From: Actinomycetospora lutea
GTDB taxonomy: Bacteria > Actinomycetota > Actinomycetes > Mycobacteriales > Pseudonocardiaceae
Length of the DNA stretch: 64,000 nucleotides
Direction of reading: 5' to 3'
Assembly: GCF_028737205.1 (NCBI RefSeq)
Contig: NZ_JAQZAL010000005.1
Coordinates: 1 to 64,000 of the forward strand
Shown: piece by piece, positions 16,733 to 25,195 of the stretch
How the letters are laid out: each line of letters opens with the position of its first letter
How positions within the stretch are numbered: position 1 is the first letter of the stretch
Program-made: the position numbers and the translations under genes
Notes under the pieces: generated by a model
What the model saw: the letters and a program-made list of their open reading frames with translations, nothing else
Told to the model about the DNA's origin: nothing
Databases searched by the model: none

Positions 16733-17791
16733 GTGCGCGTTCTCCTCACGGGTGGGGCCGGGTTCATCGGCTCGCACATCGCCGACCTCCTCGCCGAGCG
16801 CGGCCACTCGCCCGTGCTGCTCGACGCCCTGCTCCCCCAGGCCCACGCGGCGGGCAAGGCGCCGGAGTGGCTCGACCGCTACCAGCTCGTGCACGGCGAC
16901 GTCCGCGACGCCGACCTGCTCGACCGGCTGCTCCCGCAGGTCGACGCGGTGTGCCACCAGGCGGCGATGGTCGGGCACGGCGTCGACCCGGACGACGCCC
17001 CGGCGTTCGTCGAGAACAACGACCTCGCCACCGCGGTCCTGCTGGCGGCGATGTTCCGCTCGGGGCACCGCGAGCTGGTGATGGCGAGCTCGATGGTCGT
17101 CTACGGCGAGGGGCGCTACTCGTGCCCGGAGCACGGGGTCGTCCCCCCGCCCGCGCGCACCGGGGCCGACGTCGACGCCGGCCGCTACGACCTGCCCTGC
17201 CCGCACTGCGGCCGCGACCTCGCCGGCGAGCTGATCGGGGAGGACGCGCCGCTCGAGCCGCGCAGCACCTACGCCGCGACGAAGCTCGCGCAGGAGCACC
17301 TCGCGGTGGCGTGGGCGCGCGCGACCGGCGGGCGGGTCTGGGCGATGCGCTACCACAACGTCTACGGCCCCCGGATGCCGCAGAACACGCCGTACGCCGG
17401 CGTCGCATCGATCTTCCGCTCGTCGCTGGAGCGCGGCGAGGCCCCGCGCGTCATGGAGGACGGGCGCCAGCGGCGCGACTTCGTGCACGTCACCGACGTC
17501 GCCGCCGCGAACGTCGCCGCCCTCGAGACGCCGGCCCCCGAGGGCCGCTGCGTGCCGCTCAACGTCTGCTCGGGCGAGGTCCGCACGATCGGCGACCTCG
17601 CCACCACCCTCGCGGCCACGATGGACGGCCCGGCGCCCGAGATCGTCGGCGGCGCCCGGCCCGGCGACGTCCGGCACGTCACCGCCGACCCCGCCCGTGC
17701 CGCCGACCTCCTCGGCTTCCGCGCCCGCACGAGTTTCGCCGACGGCATCGCGGCGTTCGCCACCGACCCGCTGCGCGACGCCGTCGGCTGA
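16733..17791 (+). CDS. NAD-dependent sugar-nucleotide epimerase (extended SDR)
   Basis: A 352-residue extended SDR. The Rossmann motif is LLTGGAGFIGSHIADLL at the N-terminus, then MASSMVVYGEG (Ser of the triad), STYAATKLAQEHL (Tyr-x3-Lys replaced in spacing as YAATK) and RYHNVYGPRMPQNTPYAGV for substrate binding. A cysteine cluster (SCPEHGV, and CPHCGRDL) inserted between them is typical of the dTDP-L-rhamnose/talose 4-epimerase type, such as WbiB. Probable product: a nucleotide-activated deoxysugar for surface glycans. It is followed after 75 bases by the convergent GT-C gene. Substrate is inferred only. Confidence 0.83.
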   Translation: MRVLLTGGAGFIGSHIADLLAERGHSPVLLDALLPQAHAAGKAPEWLDRYQLVHGDVRDADLLDRLLPQVDAVCHQAAMVGHGVDPDDAPAFVENNDLATAVLLAAMFRSGHRELVMASSMVVYGEGRYSCPEHGVVPPPARTGADVDAGRYDLPCPHCGRDLAGELIGEDAPLEPRSTYAATKLAQEHLAVAWARATGGRVWAMRYHNVYGPRMPQNTPYAGVASIFRSSLERGEAPRVMEDGRQRRDFVHVTDVAAANVAALETPAPEGRCVPLNVCSGEVRTIGDLATTLAATMDGPAPEIVGGARPGDVRHVTADPARAADLLGFRARTSFADGIAAFATDPLRDAVG

Positions 17792-17866
17792 CGTCCCGGT
17801 GACCACCGGGGACTCGTCCCCGGAGGAGCACCGCGCCCGTTCACCGCGGCCGGGACCCCCGCGGAG

Positions 17867-19246
17867 CTACCAGACCGTCGCCAGCAGGTGGTTCACGGCG
17901 AGGGCGAGCACGGCCTGGGCGAGCAGCCACCAGCGCCAGGAGGGCCGGGGCAGCAGGGCCGCGACCGGCACGATCCACACCGCGAACGGGAGCCAGATGC
18001 GCTCGACCTCGGACTTCGAGAGCCCCGAGAGGTCGGCGAGGAGCACCGCGGCGAGGCCGGCCGCCGCGAGCGCCACCAGCACGATCGGGGCCGCGCGGGG
18101 ACGCCGGGCAGCGCGGCGCAGGCCCGCGACCACCGCCGGGCCGAGCACGAGCACGAGGGCGGCGAGGTTCGCCCACACCCAGTACCCGTAGGGACGCAGG
18201 AGCCCGTACTCGTCGGCCTGGTAGTAGCGGACCGTGACCTGCTCGTACCCCGCGTACCACCAGAACCCGGCCGCGGCGAAGGCGGCGACGACCGCCGCGG
18301 CACCGAGCCCGCCGGTCAGCAGCGGGGCCACGCGGCGGCTCAGCAGGGCGACCGCGACCGGCAGCAGCCCGGCGAGCACGAACCCGTAGGACAGGAACAG
18401 CGACAGCCCGAGCACCACCCCGCCGACGACGCACAGCAGGTGCCCCGCGAGGCCCCGGCGGACCGCGCCGAGGGCGAGCAGGGCCACGCCCCACGCGAGG
18501 ACCGCGGCGAACATCCCGTCCGCGGACACCCCGACCCACACCGCGCCCGGGAAGAGCACGCCGAAGGGCAGGTAGGCGCGGGCGAGGTCGCGGTCGCCCA
18601 GCGCGGCGACGGTGATCGCGACGGCGACGACCGCCGAGGCGCCGACCGTCGCGGTGACGGCGCCGGCGTACTCGCCGCCCGGGAACCCGGCGCGGTCGAG
18701 CAGGACGTAGAAGAGCGTCGCGGCGGGCGGGTGCCCCGACGCGTGGGTGACCAGGGTGTCGGGCGTCTGACCGGCGATGCGATCGGCGAAGGTCTGCAGG
18801 AAGACGCCGATCTCGCCCGTGCGCGGGATCTCCGCGAGGTACTCGGTCGGCGTCGCCAGCCGTTCGGCGACCCCGACGATCCACCCGTCGATCGTCGCGA
18901 GGGCGAAGGTCCACGCTGCGGAGGCGGCGAAGGCCACGGCGAGCAGCGGGCCCCAGCGCAGCCGGCGGGCCACCGCGGGGCCACCGAGCGCGACGAGCAG
19001 GGCCACGAGGACCGCGGGCACCGTGCCCGGGCCGACGTGCGGGAGCCACTCCGCGAGCAACGGCGGCCACCCGACCAGCACGGGGACGCCCGCGTCGATC
19101 AGCTGCCATCCGATCACGGACGATGCCGTGACCAGCGCCGCGGCGACGAGCACGGCCAGCAGGTCGCCCCGCAGGCGCAGCGGGGGGCGGGTCGCCGAGG
19201 GTGGCTCGCCGGCGGGTCCGGGGCGGTCCCGCAGCTCGGTGGTCAT
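17867..19246 (-). CDS. Polytopic membrane protein, GT-C-like
   Basis: A 459-residue protein with about eleven hydrophobic segments and a large first outer loop (about residues 110-170) containing THASGHPPAATLFYVLLDR, a feature reminiscent of GT-C polyprenyl-phosphate-sugar transferases. It could be a glycosyltransferase using a lipid-linked sugar, but the expected acidic catalytic pair is not clear to me. The ATG at 19246 begins MTTELRDRPG; the longer upstream frame is Pro/Arg-rich junk. Divergent from the glycosyltransferase operon at 19418 and convergent with the epimerase, so the region looks dedicated to surface glycans. Confidence 0.7.
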   Translation of the reverse strand: MTTELRDRPGPAGEPPSATRPPLRLRGDLLAVLVAAALVTASSVIGWQLIDAGVPVLVGWPPLLAEWLPHVGPGTVPAVLVALLVALGGPAVARRLRWGPLLAVAFAASAAWTFALATIDGWIVGVAERLATPTEYLAEIPRTGEIGVFLQTFADRIAGQTPDTLVTHASGHPPAATLFYVLLDRAGFPGGEYAGAVTATVGASAVVAVAITVAALGDRDLARAYLPFGVLFPGAVWVGVSADGMFAAVLAWGVALLALGAVRRGLAGHLLCVVGGVVLGLSLFLSYGFVLAGLLPVAVALLSRRVAPLLTGGLGAAAVVAAFAAAGFWWYAGYEQVTVRYYQADEYGLLRPYGYWVWANLAALVLVLGPAVVAGLRRAARRPRAAPIVLVALAAAGLAAVLLADLSGLSKSEVERIWLPFAVWIVPVAALLPRPSWRWWLLAQAVLALAVNHLLATVW

Positions 19247-19404
19247 CGCCGCCGGACAGTACGGAGGTTCGGTGATCTCGGGGTGAGGAGGTCCGTGAAG
19301 CCGCTGTGGGTCGCCCGGACGGGGCATCCTCGGCACGCCCTGGCGGCCGAGGGGCCACCCGGCCCGGGGAGGAGCCCCGAGCGGCGAGCACACGCCCGAC
19401 CTCA

Positions 19405-19410
19405 TAGCGT
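19405..19410 (+). promoter_or_regulatory. Leaderless promoter -10 element for the GT2 operon
   Basis: TAGCGT, 7 bases, then GTG 19418. This spacing favours GTG 19418 over the GTG at 19409, which lies inside the element itself. Confidence 0.5.
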
Positions 19411-19417
19411 GACCGAG

Positions 19418-20134
19418 GTGGAAGGTCGCGTGGACGTTGTGCTCCCCTGCCTCGACGAGGCGGAGGCCCTGCCCGGGGTGCTCGCCGCCCTGCCCGACGG
19501 GTTCGACGCGGTGGTGTGCGACAACGGTTCGACCGACGGCACCCCCGGGATCGCCGCGGGGCTCGGCGCGCTCGTCGTGCACGAGGCGACGCCGGGCTAC
19601 GGGGCCGCGGTGCACACCGGGCTCGAGGCGACGCGCACCGAGGTCGTCGCGGTGATCGACGCGGACGGCTCCCTCGATCCCGCCGAGCTGCCCGCGATGG
19701 TGCGCCTGCTGCTCGACACCGACGCCGACCTCGTCGTCGGCCGGCGCGTGCCGGCGGCCCGCGGCGTCTGGCCCTGGCACGCGCGGGTCGGCAACCTCGT
19801 GCTCTCCGGGCTCCTGCGCACCCGGGGCGCGGCGGTCCGCGACATCGCCCCGATCCGGGTGGCGCGCCGGCAGGCGCTGCTCGACCTCGGGATCACCGAC
19901 CGCGCCTTCGGCTACCCGCTCGAGCTCCTCATCCGCGCCGGCGCCGCCGGGTGGCGGATCCGCGAGGTCGACGTCGCCTACCGCCCGCGGGCCGGCGGCC
20001 GGTCGAAGGTCTCCGGCTCGCTCAAGGGCACCGCCCGTGCGGTCCGGGACATGTCGACGGCGATCGCGCGCACCCGCCCGGCGACGGCGACGGCACCGTC
20101 CACCGCACCCGACGACCGCGGCACCGGTCGATGA
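19418..20134 (+). CDS. Family 2 glycosyltransferase
   Basis: A 238-residue GT-A fold transferase similar to dolichyl/polyprenyl-phosphate sugar synthases. VDVVLPCLDEAEALPGVLAAL opens the nucleotide-sugar domain, DNGSTDGT is the nucleotide loop, and VIDADGSLDPAEL contains the metal-binding DxD equivalent. AFGYPLELLIRAGAAGWRIREVDVAYRPRAGGRSKVSG is the acceptor region. It has no C-terminal membrane helices, so it probably acts at the inner face with partners. Its stop overlaps the start of the DUF2064 gene (ATGA), and these with the following methyltransferase form a three-gene operon. Confidence 0.87.
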   Translation: MEGRVDVVLPCLDEAEALPGVLAALPDGFDAVVCDNGSTDGTPGIAAGLGALVVHEATPGYGAAVHTGLEATRTEVVAVIDADGSLDPAELPAMVRLLLDTDADLVVGRRVPAARGVWPWHARVGNLVLSGLLRTRGAAVRDIAPIRVARRQALLDLGITDRAFGYPLELLIRAGAAGWRIREVDVAYRPRAGGRSKVSGSLKGTARAVRDMSTAIARTRPATATAPSTAPDDRGTGR

Positions 20135-21009
20135 GGATCGGGGTCGAACCGATCACGAGGCCCCGTACGAACGCGCGGACCATGCGGACCAGTGCGCCGG
20201 TCACGAGGGTCGTCCTCGTGCTCGCGAAGGCCCCCGTCGCGGGCCGGGTCAAGACCCGCCTGACGACGGCCACCACCCCCACCGGCGCGGCGGGCATCGC
20301 CGCCGCGGCCCTGCTCGACACCCTCGAGGCGGCCGGGGCCGTCCGCGACGCGGCGGTGCTCGTCGCGCTCGAGGGCGACCCGGCCGACGCGCAGCGCCAC
20401 GACGAGATCGCCGCGGCGCTCGCCGGGACCGTCGTCGTCCCGCAGCGCGGCGACACCCTCGGCGAACGGATCACCGCCGCGCACGAGGACGTCGCCGACA
20501 CGTTCCCGGGCGCGGTGAGCGTGCAGATCGGGATGGACACCCCGCAGGTCGACGCGGCGCTGCTCGCCGACGCGCTCGACCTCGTCGCCACGGCGGCCGA
20601 CGCAGCGCTCGGCCTCGCGCTCGACGGGGGCTGGTGGGCGCTCGCGCTGGCCGACCCGCGCCGTGCGGCGCTCATCGCCGACGTGCCGACCTCCTGCGGC
20701 GACACCGGCGCCCGCACGCTCGCCGAGCTCCGCGCCGGCCACGAGGGGCTGCGGCCGGACCGGGTGCTCGAGCTGCCGGCCCTGTCCGACGTCGACACCC
20801 CCGACGACGCCCTCGCCGTCGCCGACCTCGTCCCCACCGGCCGCTTCGCGCGCGCCGTCGCGGACGCCCTGCCGCCCACGGGGTCGGGCTCCGCCCCGCT
20901 GCGACGCCCCGCCGCAGGGTCGAGCTCCGCTTCGCTGCGTCTCCCCACCGCAGGGTCGAGCTCCGCGTCGATGCGTCTCCCCGCCGCCCCCGGAGGCCTC
21001 CCACGATGA
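20131..21009 (+). CDS. DUF2064 / TIGR04282-type nucleotidyl-transfer-like protein
   Basis: A 292-residue protein of the GT-A-like DUF2064 family: VVLVLAKAPVAGRVKTRLTTATTP is the family signature (KxPxxGxVKTRL), followed by RGDTLGERITAAHED and GMDTPQVDAALL, then ALDGGWWALALADPR. Related proteins sit beside GT2 enzymes and are annotated as cofactor or arsenosugar biosynthesis transferases; the reaction is unknown. The C-terminus carries three imperfect GSSSASLRLP repeats (20880-20995). An ATG at 20182 would give a shorter N-terminus; the coupled ATG at 20131 (ATGA overlap) is preferred. Confidence 0.8.
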   Translation: MRIGVEPITRPRTNARTMRTSAPVTRVVLVLAKAPVAGRVKTRLTTATTPTGAAGIAAAALLDTLEAAGAVRDAAVLVALEGDPADAQRHDEIAAALAGTVVVPQRGDTLGERITAAHEDVADTFPGAVSVQIGMDTPQVDAALLADALDLVATAADAALGLALDGGWWALALADPRRAALIADVPTSCGDTGARTLAELRAGHEGLRPDRVLELPALSDVDTPDDALAVADLVPTGRFARAVADALPPTGSGSAPLRRPAAGSSSASLRLPTAGSSSASMRLPAAPGGLPR

Positions 21010-21752
21010 CCCGCACGACGTCGACGCCCCTCCCGGCCCCGCCGGCGGCCGAGATGCTCACGGGCCCGGTCGACACCGGGACCGTGTTCGACGCGGCGCT
21101 CGCGGGGCGCAGCCACCGCCTCGTGCGCCACGACGGGGTCGTGCTGCCCCTGGCGGTGCAGCGCTGGCACGACGACGCCGACACCGACGACGACTGGCTG
21201 CTCGACCGCTGCGCCGGGCCCACGCTCGACCTCGGCTGCGGGCCCGGCCGGCTCGTCGTCGCGCTCGCCGACCGGGGCGTGCCCGCCCTGGGCGTCGACG
21301 TGTCCGTGCAGGCCGTCCAGCGCTGCCTCGAGCGCGGGGCGGCCGTGCTGCACCGCGACGCCTTCGAGCGCCTGCCCGGCGAGGGCCGCTGGCAGCACGT
21401 CGTGCTCGCCGACGGCAACATCGGCATCGGCGGCGACCCGGTGACGCTCCTGCGCCGCTGCCGCGCCCTGCTCGCCGAGCGCGGCACTGTCCTGCTCGAG
21501 CTCGAGCCCGGCGCGGGGCTGTGGTGCGGCGTCGCCCACCTCGAGTGCCTCGACGAGCCCGCCCTCGACACGCGGGGCCTCGACACGCTGGGCTTCGACA
21601 CGCTGGGCTTCGACACGCTGAGCGACGCGCCGTGGTTCCCGTGGGCGGTGCTCGGCCCGCACGCCGTCGACGCCGTGGCCGCCGAGGCCGGGCTGACCGT
21701 GGTCGCCCGCGACGAGGGCACCCGCACGTTCGTCGAGCTCGCCCCCGCCTGA
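21006..21752 (+). CDS. Class I SAM-dependent methyltransferase of the GT2/DUF2064 operon
   Basis: A 248-residue methyltransferase. Motif I is TLDLGCGPGRLVVALADRG (about residues 76-94), with VDVSVQAVQRCLERGA giving the acidic ribose contact and VVLADGNIGIGGDP the region of motif IV. It is coupled to the preceding gene by an ATGA overlap. A 15-bp minisatellite adds four copies of LDTLG/FDTLG in the loop before the last strands. Likely substrate is the product of the neighbouring glycosyltransferase, which is inference. It converges on pepD with a 20-base gap. Confidence 0.82.
   Translation: MTRTTSTPLPAPPAAEMLTGPVDTGTVFDAALAGRSHRLVRHDGVVLPLAVQRWHDDADTDDDWLLDRCAGPTLDLGCGPGRLVVALADRGVPALGVDVSVQAVQRCLERGAAVLHRDAFERLPGEGRWQHVVLADGNIGIGGDPVTLLRRCRALLAERGTVLLELEPGAGLWCGVAHLECLDEPALDTRGLDTLGFDTLGFDTLSDAPWFPWAVLGPHAVDAVAAEAGLTVVARDEGTRTFVELAPA
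21564..21623 (+). repeat. 15-bp tandem repeat, four copies, in the methyltransferase gene
   Basis: Units of the form YTCGACACGCTGGGC (first copy CGGGGC, last CTGAGC) are repeated four times, giving LDTRG-LDTLG-FDTLG-FDTLS. Length is a multiple of three, so variation in copy number would keep the frame. Confidence 0.85.
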
Positions 21753-21772
21753 GGCTCCGCGGCCCGCCGGCG

Positions 21773-23404
21773 TCAGCGGCCGCCGATCACCCGGCTCCCG
21801 AGCGTCACCGGCACCTGCCGCGTGCCGCCCGGCGCCTGCAGCGTCAGCGTCACGGTCTGTCCCGGCGCCCGCGACTGGATCGCCGCGACGAACGCGTTGG
21901 CGTCCTCGATGACCCGGTTGTCGACGCCCACCACGACGTCGCCCGCCGCGATCCCGGCCGTCGCCGCGGGCGAGCCCGGCTGCACGTCGGCCATCGCCGC
22001 CCCGCGCGGCGCCGCGTTCGCCACGCCCACCCCGATGACGGCCTGGGTGGCCTGGCCGGTGTCGACGAGCTCGGTCGCGAGCCGGCGGGCCTGGTTGATC
22101 GGGATCGCGAACCCGAGACCGATCGAGCCGCCCTCCTGCCCGGCGCTGCCGGTGACGCTCGCGATGGCGGTGTTCACGCCGATCACCCGGCCCTCGAAGT
22201 CGACGAGCGGACCGCCGGAGTTGCCGGGGTTGATCGCGGCGTCGGTCTGGATCGCGTCGAGCACGCTGCTCTGCCCGGCGCCGGACCCGCCGGCCTCGAC
22301 GGGCCGCTGCAGGGCGCTGACGATGCCGGTCGTCACCGTGCCCGAGAGCCCGAGCGGCGAGCCGACGGCCATCACGGGCTGGCCCTGGACGAGCTGGTCG
22401 GAGTTGCCCAGCGTCGCCGCCCGCAGGTTGCCGACCCCGCTCGCCCGGACCACCGCGATGTCGGCCGCCGGCGCGGTCCCGACGACCTGGACCGGCGCCG
22501 CCCGCCCGTCGGAGAAGATGGCCTCCAGCCCGCCGCCCTGGCCGGCCTGCAGGACGTGGTTGTTCGTCATGATCAGCCCGTCGGCCGAGAGCACGATCCC
22601 CGAGCCCTCGCCCGCCCGGCCGCGGATCTGCACGGCGCTGGGCAGCACGTTCGCCGCCACCGCCTCGACCGACCCCGGCGCGGGCGCCGGGCCCTCGCCC
22701 TCGGGCACCGGCTCGTCGAGGGCGGTGCCCTGCGAGGAGCTGGACGAGCCGCCGGTGCCGCCGACGATCAGGCCGCCCAGCAGGCCGCCGACGAGTCCGG
22801 CGACGAGCGCGAGCGCGACCAGCCCCAGCGTGCCGCGACGCCGCGACCCGGAGCCGCCGCCCGGCCCGCCGGGGCCACCCGGGCCGGCGGGCGTCGCGGC
22901 GCCCCAGCCGCCGCCGGGGTCGCGGGGCCAGCCGCCGGGCGGGGTCGCCGGCCCGGCCGAGGCGGCGCCCCAGCCGGTGCCCGGGCCGCCCGGCGACGTC
23001 GGCGGGCCGCCGAGCGGCGCCTCGCGGGTCTGCGGTGCCGTCGGCGGGTAGGACGGCACGGGCCCGAACGCCGCCGTCGCGCCCGTCGAGGACGGGGGTG
23101 CACCCAGACCGGGCGGGGCCTGGCCGGGCGGCGGTGGCGTGGCCTGCGTCGGCGCCTGGCTCGGTGCCTGGCTCGGTGCCTGGCTCGGTGCGCTGTAGGG
23201 CGCCGCCCCCTCACCGGTGGCGACGCGCGCGGTCTCGTACTCGCGGCCGGTGCCCTCGGCCCAGCGCACCCCACCGGGGCCCGTGGGCGCCGTCTCCGCG
23301 GCACCGTGGACGGTGGGCGAGGCGGACGTCGAGCCGCCGGGGGCGTCGCCGCCCGAGGGGCCGGGGCCGTCCGGAGCGGAGGGCGCGGCGTCGTTCTCGC
23401 TCAT
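21773..23404 (-). CDS. pepD: Membrane-anchored HtrA-type serine protease, PepD-like
   Basis: A 543-residue protein: about 185 residues of Pro/Gly/Ala-rich cytoplasmic N-terminus with SQAP repeats, one membrane helix (GLVALALVAGLVGGLLGGLI, about 194-213), then a trypsin-like domain with His283 (TNNHVL), Asp315 (ADIAVV) and Ser396 (NPGNSGGPL), and a C-terminal PDZ domain (about 435-535). It should degrade or refold damaged envelope proteins outside the membrane. The ATG at 23404 (MSEND) is chosen over an ATG six codons earlier. In M. tuberculosis pepD lies in the mprA-mprB-pepD locus; here it is divergent from the MprB-like kinase with 85 bases between. Confidence 0.92.
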   Translation of the reverse strand: MSENDAAPSAPDGPGPSGGDAPGGSTSASPTVHGAAETAPTGPGGVRWAEGTGREYETARVATGEGAAPYSAPSQAPSQAPSQAPTQATPPPPGQAPPGLGAPPSSTGATAAFGPVPSYPPTAPQTREAPLGGPPTSPGGPGTGWGAASAGPATPPGGWPRDPGGGWGAATPAGPGGPGGPGGGSGSRRRGTLGLVALALVAGLVGGLLGGLIVGGTGGSSSSSQGTALDEPVPEGEGPAPAPGSVEAVAANVLPSAVQIRGRAGEGSGIVLSADGLIMTNNHVLQAGQGGGLEAIFSDGRAAPVQVVGTAPAADIAVVRASGVGNLRAATLGNSDQLVQGQPVMAVGSPLGLSGTVTTGIVSALQRPVEAGGSGAGQSSVLDAIQTDAAINPGNSGGPLVDFEGRVIGVNTAIASVTGSAGQEGGSIGLGFAIPINQARRLATELVDTGQATQAVIGVGVANAAPRGAAMADVQPGSPAATAGIAAGDVVVGVDNRVIEDANAFVAAIQSRAPGQTVTLTLQAPGGTRQVPVTLGSRVIGGR

Positions 23405-23489
23405 GCCCCCAGCCTCTCGCATCGACCCTCCGGCCGCGTCGCCCGGCGTCCCGCCCCCGCCCGGTCCGGGGACGGGGGAAGCTGGAGGG

Positions 23490-25082
23490 GTGGAACGTCC
23501 CGCAGCCGGCCCGTCGACCGAGGGTCCCGCCGCCGTCGACGACCGTGTCGGCGGCGCCGACGGTCACGCCGCGGACACCACGGGAGCGCCCACCGGTCGC
23601 CCGGGCGTCCCGTTCGGCGCCCCGACCCGCGCCCCGGACGGGCGCGCCGCGGTCAGCGACGACGAGGAGCCCCCGCCCGGGCTGATCCGGAACATCCTGC
23701 AGGGCATCCCGCTGCGCCGGCGGGTCGGCATCCTCGTCTCGGTCGGCGGCGGCCTGCTCGTCGCGCTCATCGCGATCGCGGTGTTCTTCACGGCCCAGCG
23801 CGCGCTCTACGACCAGCTCGACGAGAGTCTCGTGCAGCGCGCGACGGTGGCCGCGTCCGGCGACCTCGCCGACCCCGCGATCCTGCTGCGGGTCTCCTCG
23901 GACGCCCTGGCCGCCGGCGAGGTGCGGGTGGCGATCGTCACGGCGGACGGCGAGTTCGTCACCCTGCGCGGCAACAGCCCGCCGCTCGGGGCCGCCGAGG
24001 TGTCCGCGGCGCGCCAGGCCCCGGCGACGTCGGTGCGCACGGGCATCGCCGACGGCGAGGTCTACCGGGTCGTCGCGGTCTACGCGGGCGAGGGGCGCGC
24101 CCTCGTGCTCGCCCAGGAGCTCGACCCGACGCGGCGGACGCTCTCGAAGCTCGCGGTGGTGCTGCTCGTCGCCGGCGCGTCCGGGGTGCTGCTCGCCGCG
24201 CTCACCGGCGTCGCGATCGCGCGCGCCGGGCTGCGTCCGGTCGAGCGGCTGATCTCGGCGACCGAGCGCGTCGCGCGCACCGGCGACCTGCGCCCGATCC
24301 CCGTCACCGGCGGCGACGAGCTCGCCCGCCTGACCAGCAGCTTCAACGCCATGCTGGCCGCGCTGGCGTCGTCGATCGAACGACAACGCCGGCTCGTGGC
24401 CGACGCGGGCCACGAGCTGCGGACGCCGCTGACGTCACTGCGGACCAACCTCGAGCTGCTCATGGCCTCCGACCGGGCGTCCGGGCAGCCGGGCGCGCCG
24501 ACCCTGTCGGCACAGGACCGCGAGGAGCTCCAGGCCGACCTGCGCGCCCAGGTCGACGAGCTCGCGAACCTCATCGGCGACGTCGTCGAGCTCGCCCGCG
24601 ACGACCCGCCCGAGGTCACCGCCGAGCCGCTCGACCTCGCCGACGTCGTGGAGCGCGCCCTCGACCGGGCCCGGCGCCGTGCCGCGGCCGAGAACGTCAC
24701 CTTCGACGTCGAGCTGGCGTCGTGCGAGGTCACCGGCGACGCCAATGCCCTCGAGCGCGCGGCGCTGAACCTGCTCGACAACGCCGCGAAGTGGAGCCCG
24801 CCGGGGGGACGGGTGCGCGTGACCCTGCGCGAGGGCGTCGCGCCGGAGCGGCCCGGCACCGCCGTGCTCGAGGTGGCCGACCAGGGCCCGGGGATCGCCG
24901 ACGAGGAGCTCGACCTCGTCTTCGAGCGCTTCTACCGCTCGCTGGACGCGCGGACCATGAGCGGGTCGGGGCTCGGGCTCTCGATCGTCGCCCAGGTCGC
25001 CGACCGCCACCACGGCGGCGTCTCCGCGGCCCGGGCGCCCGAGGGCGGCGCGCTGCTGCGCTTCTGGGTGCCCCGGAGCTGA
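23490..25082 (+). CDS. mprB: Sensor histidine kinase, MprB-like
   Basis: A 530-residue two-pass sensor: disordered N-terminus, TM1 about 81-101, a short outer sensor loop (about 102-217), TM2 about 219-245, HAMP, then HisKA with DAGHELRTPLTSLRTN (phospho-acceptor His308) and HATPase motifs NLLDNAAKWSP, DQGPGI and GSGLGLSIV. The fold and the pepD neighbour match MprB, an envelope-stress sensor. The GTG at 23490 is preceded by GGAGG only one base away, and an ATG at 23403 is also in frame, so the N-terminus is uncertain. The probable partner response regulator lies 1.4 kb downstream, on the other strand. Confidence 0.87.
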   Translation: MERPAAGPSTEGPAAVDDRVGGADGHAADTTGAPTGRPGVPFGAPTRAPDGRAAVSDDEEPPPGLIRNILQGIPLRRRVGILVSVGGGLLVALIAIAVFFTAQRALYDQLDESLVQRATVAASGDLADPAILLRVSSDALAAGEVRVAIVTADGEFVTLRGNSPPLGAAEVSAARQAPATSVRTGIADGEVYRVVAVYAGEGRALVLAQELDPTRRTLSKLAVVLLVAGASGVLLAALTGVAIARAGLRPVERLISATERVARTGDLRPIPVTGGDELARLTSSFNAMLAALASSIERQRRLVADAGHELRTPLTSLRTNLELLMASDRASGQPGAPTLSAQDREELQADLRAQVDELANLIGDVVELARDDPPEVTAEPLDLADVVERALDRARRRAAAENVTFDVELASCEVTGDANALERAALNLLDNAAKWSPPGGRVRVTLREGVAPERPGTAVLEVADQGPGIADEELDLVFERFYRSLDARTMSGSGLGLSIVAQVADRHHGGVSAARAPEGGALLRFWVPRS

Positions 25083-25117
25083 CGACGCGCTGACGTTCGA
25101 CACGATTGCTACGCAGC

Positions 25118-25146
25118 GTCACAGGGTCTGTACGTATGGCTGTGAC
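25118..25146. promoter_or_regulatory. Inverted repeat upstream of the luciferase-like oxidoreductase
   Basis: GTCACAG-N15-CTGTGAC, perfect 7-bp arms, about 50 bases before the GTG at 25196. It could be an operator for the neighbouring regulator or another factor; no consensus is recognised. Confidence 0.45.
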
Positions 25147-25195
25147 CCGGCTTACGGTCGGGTGGTCGGACGGAAGACGTCGAGGAGAGACCCCC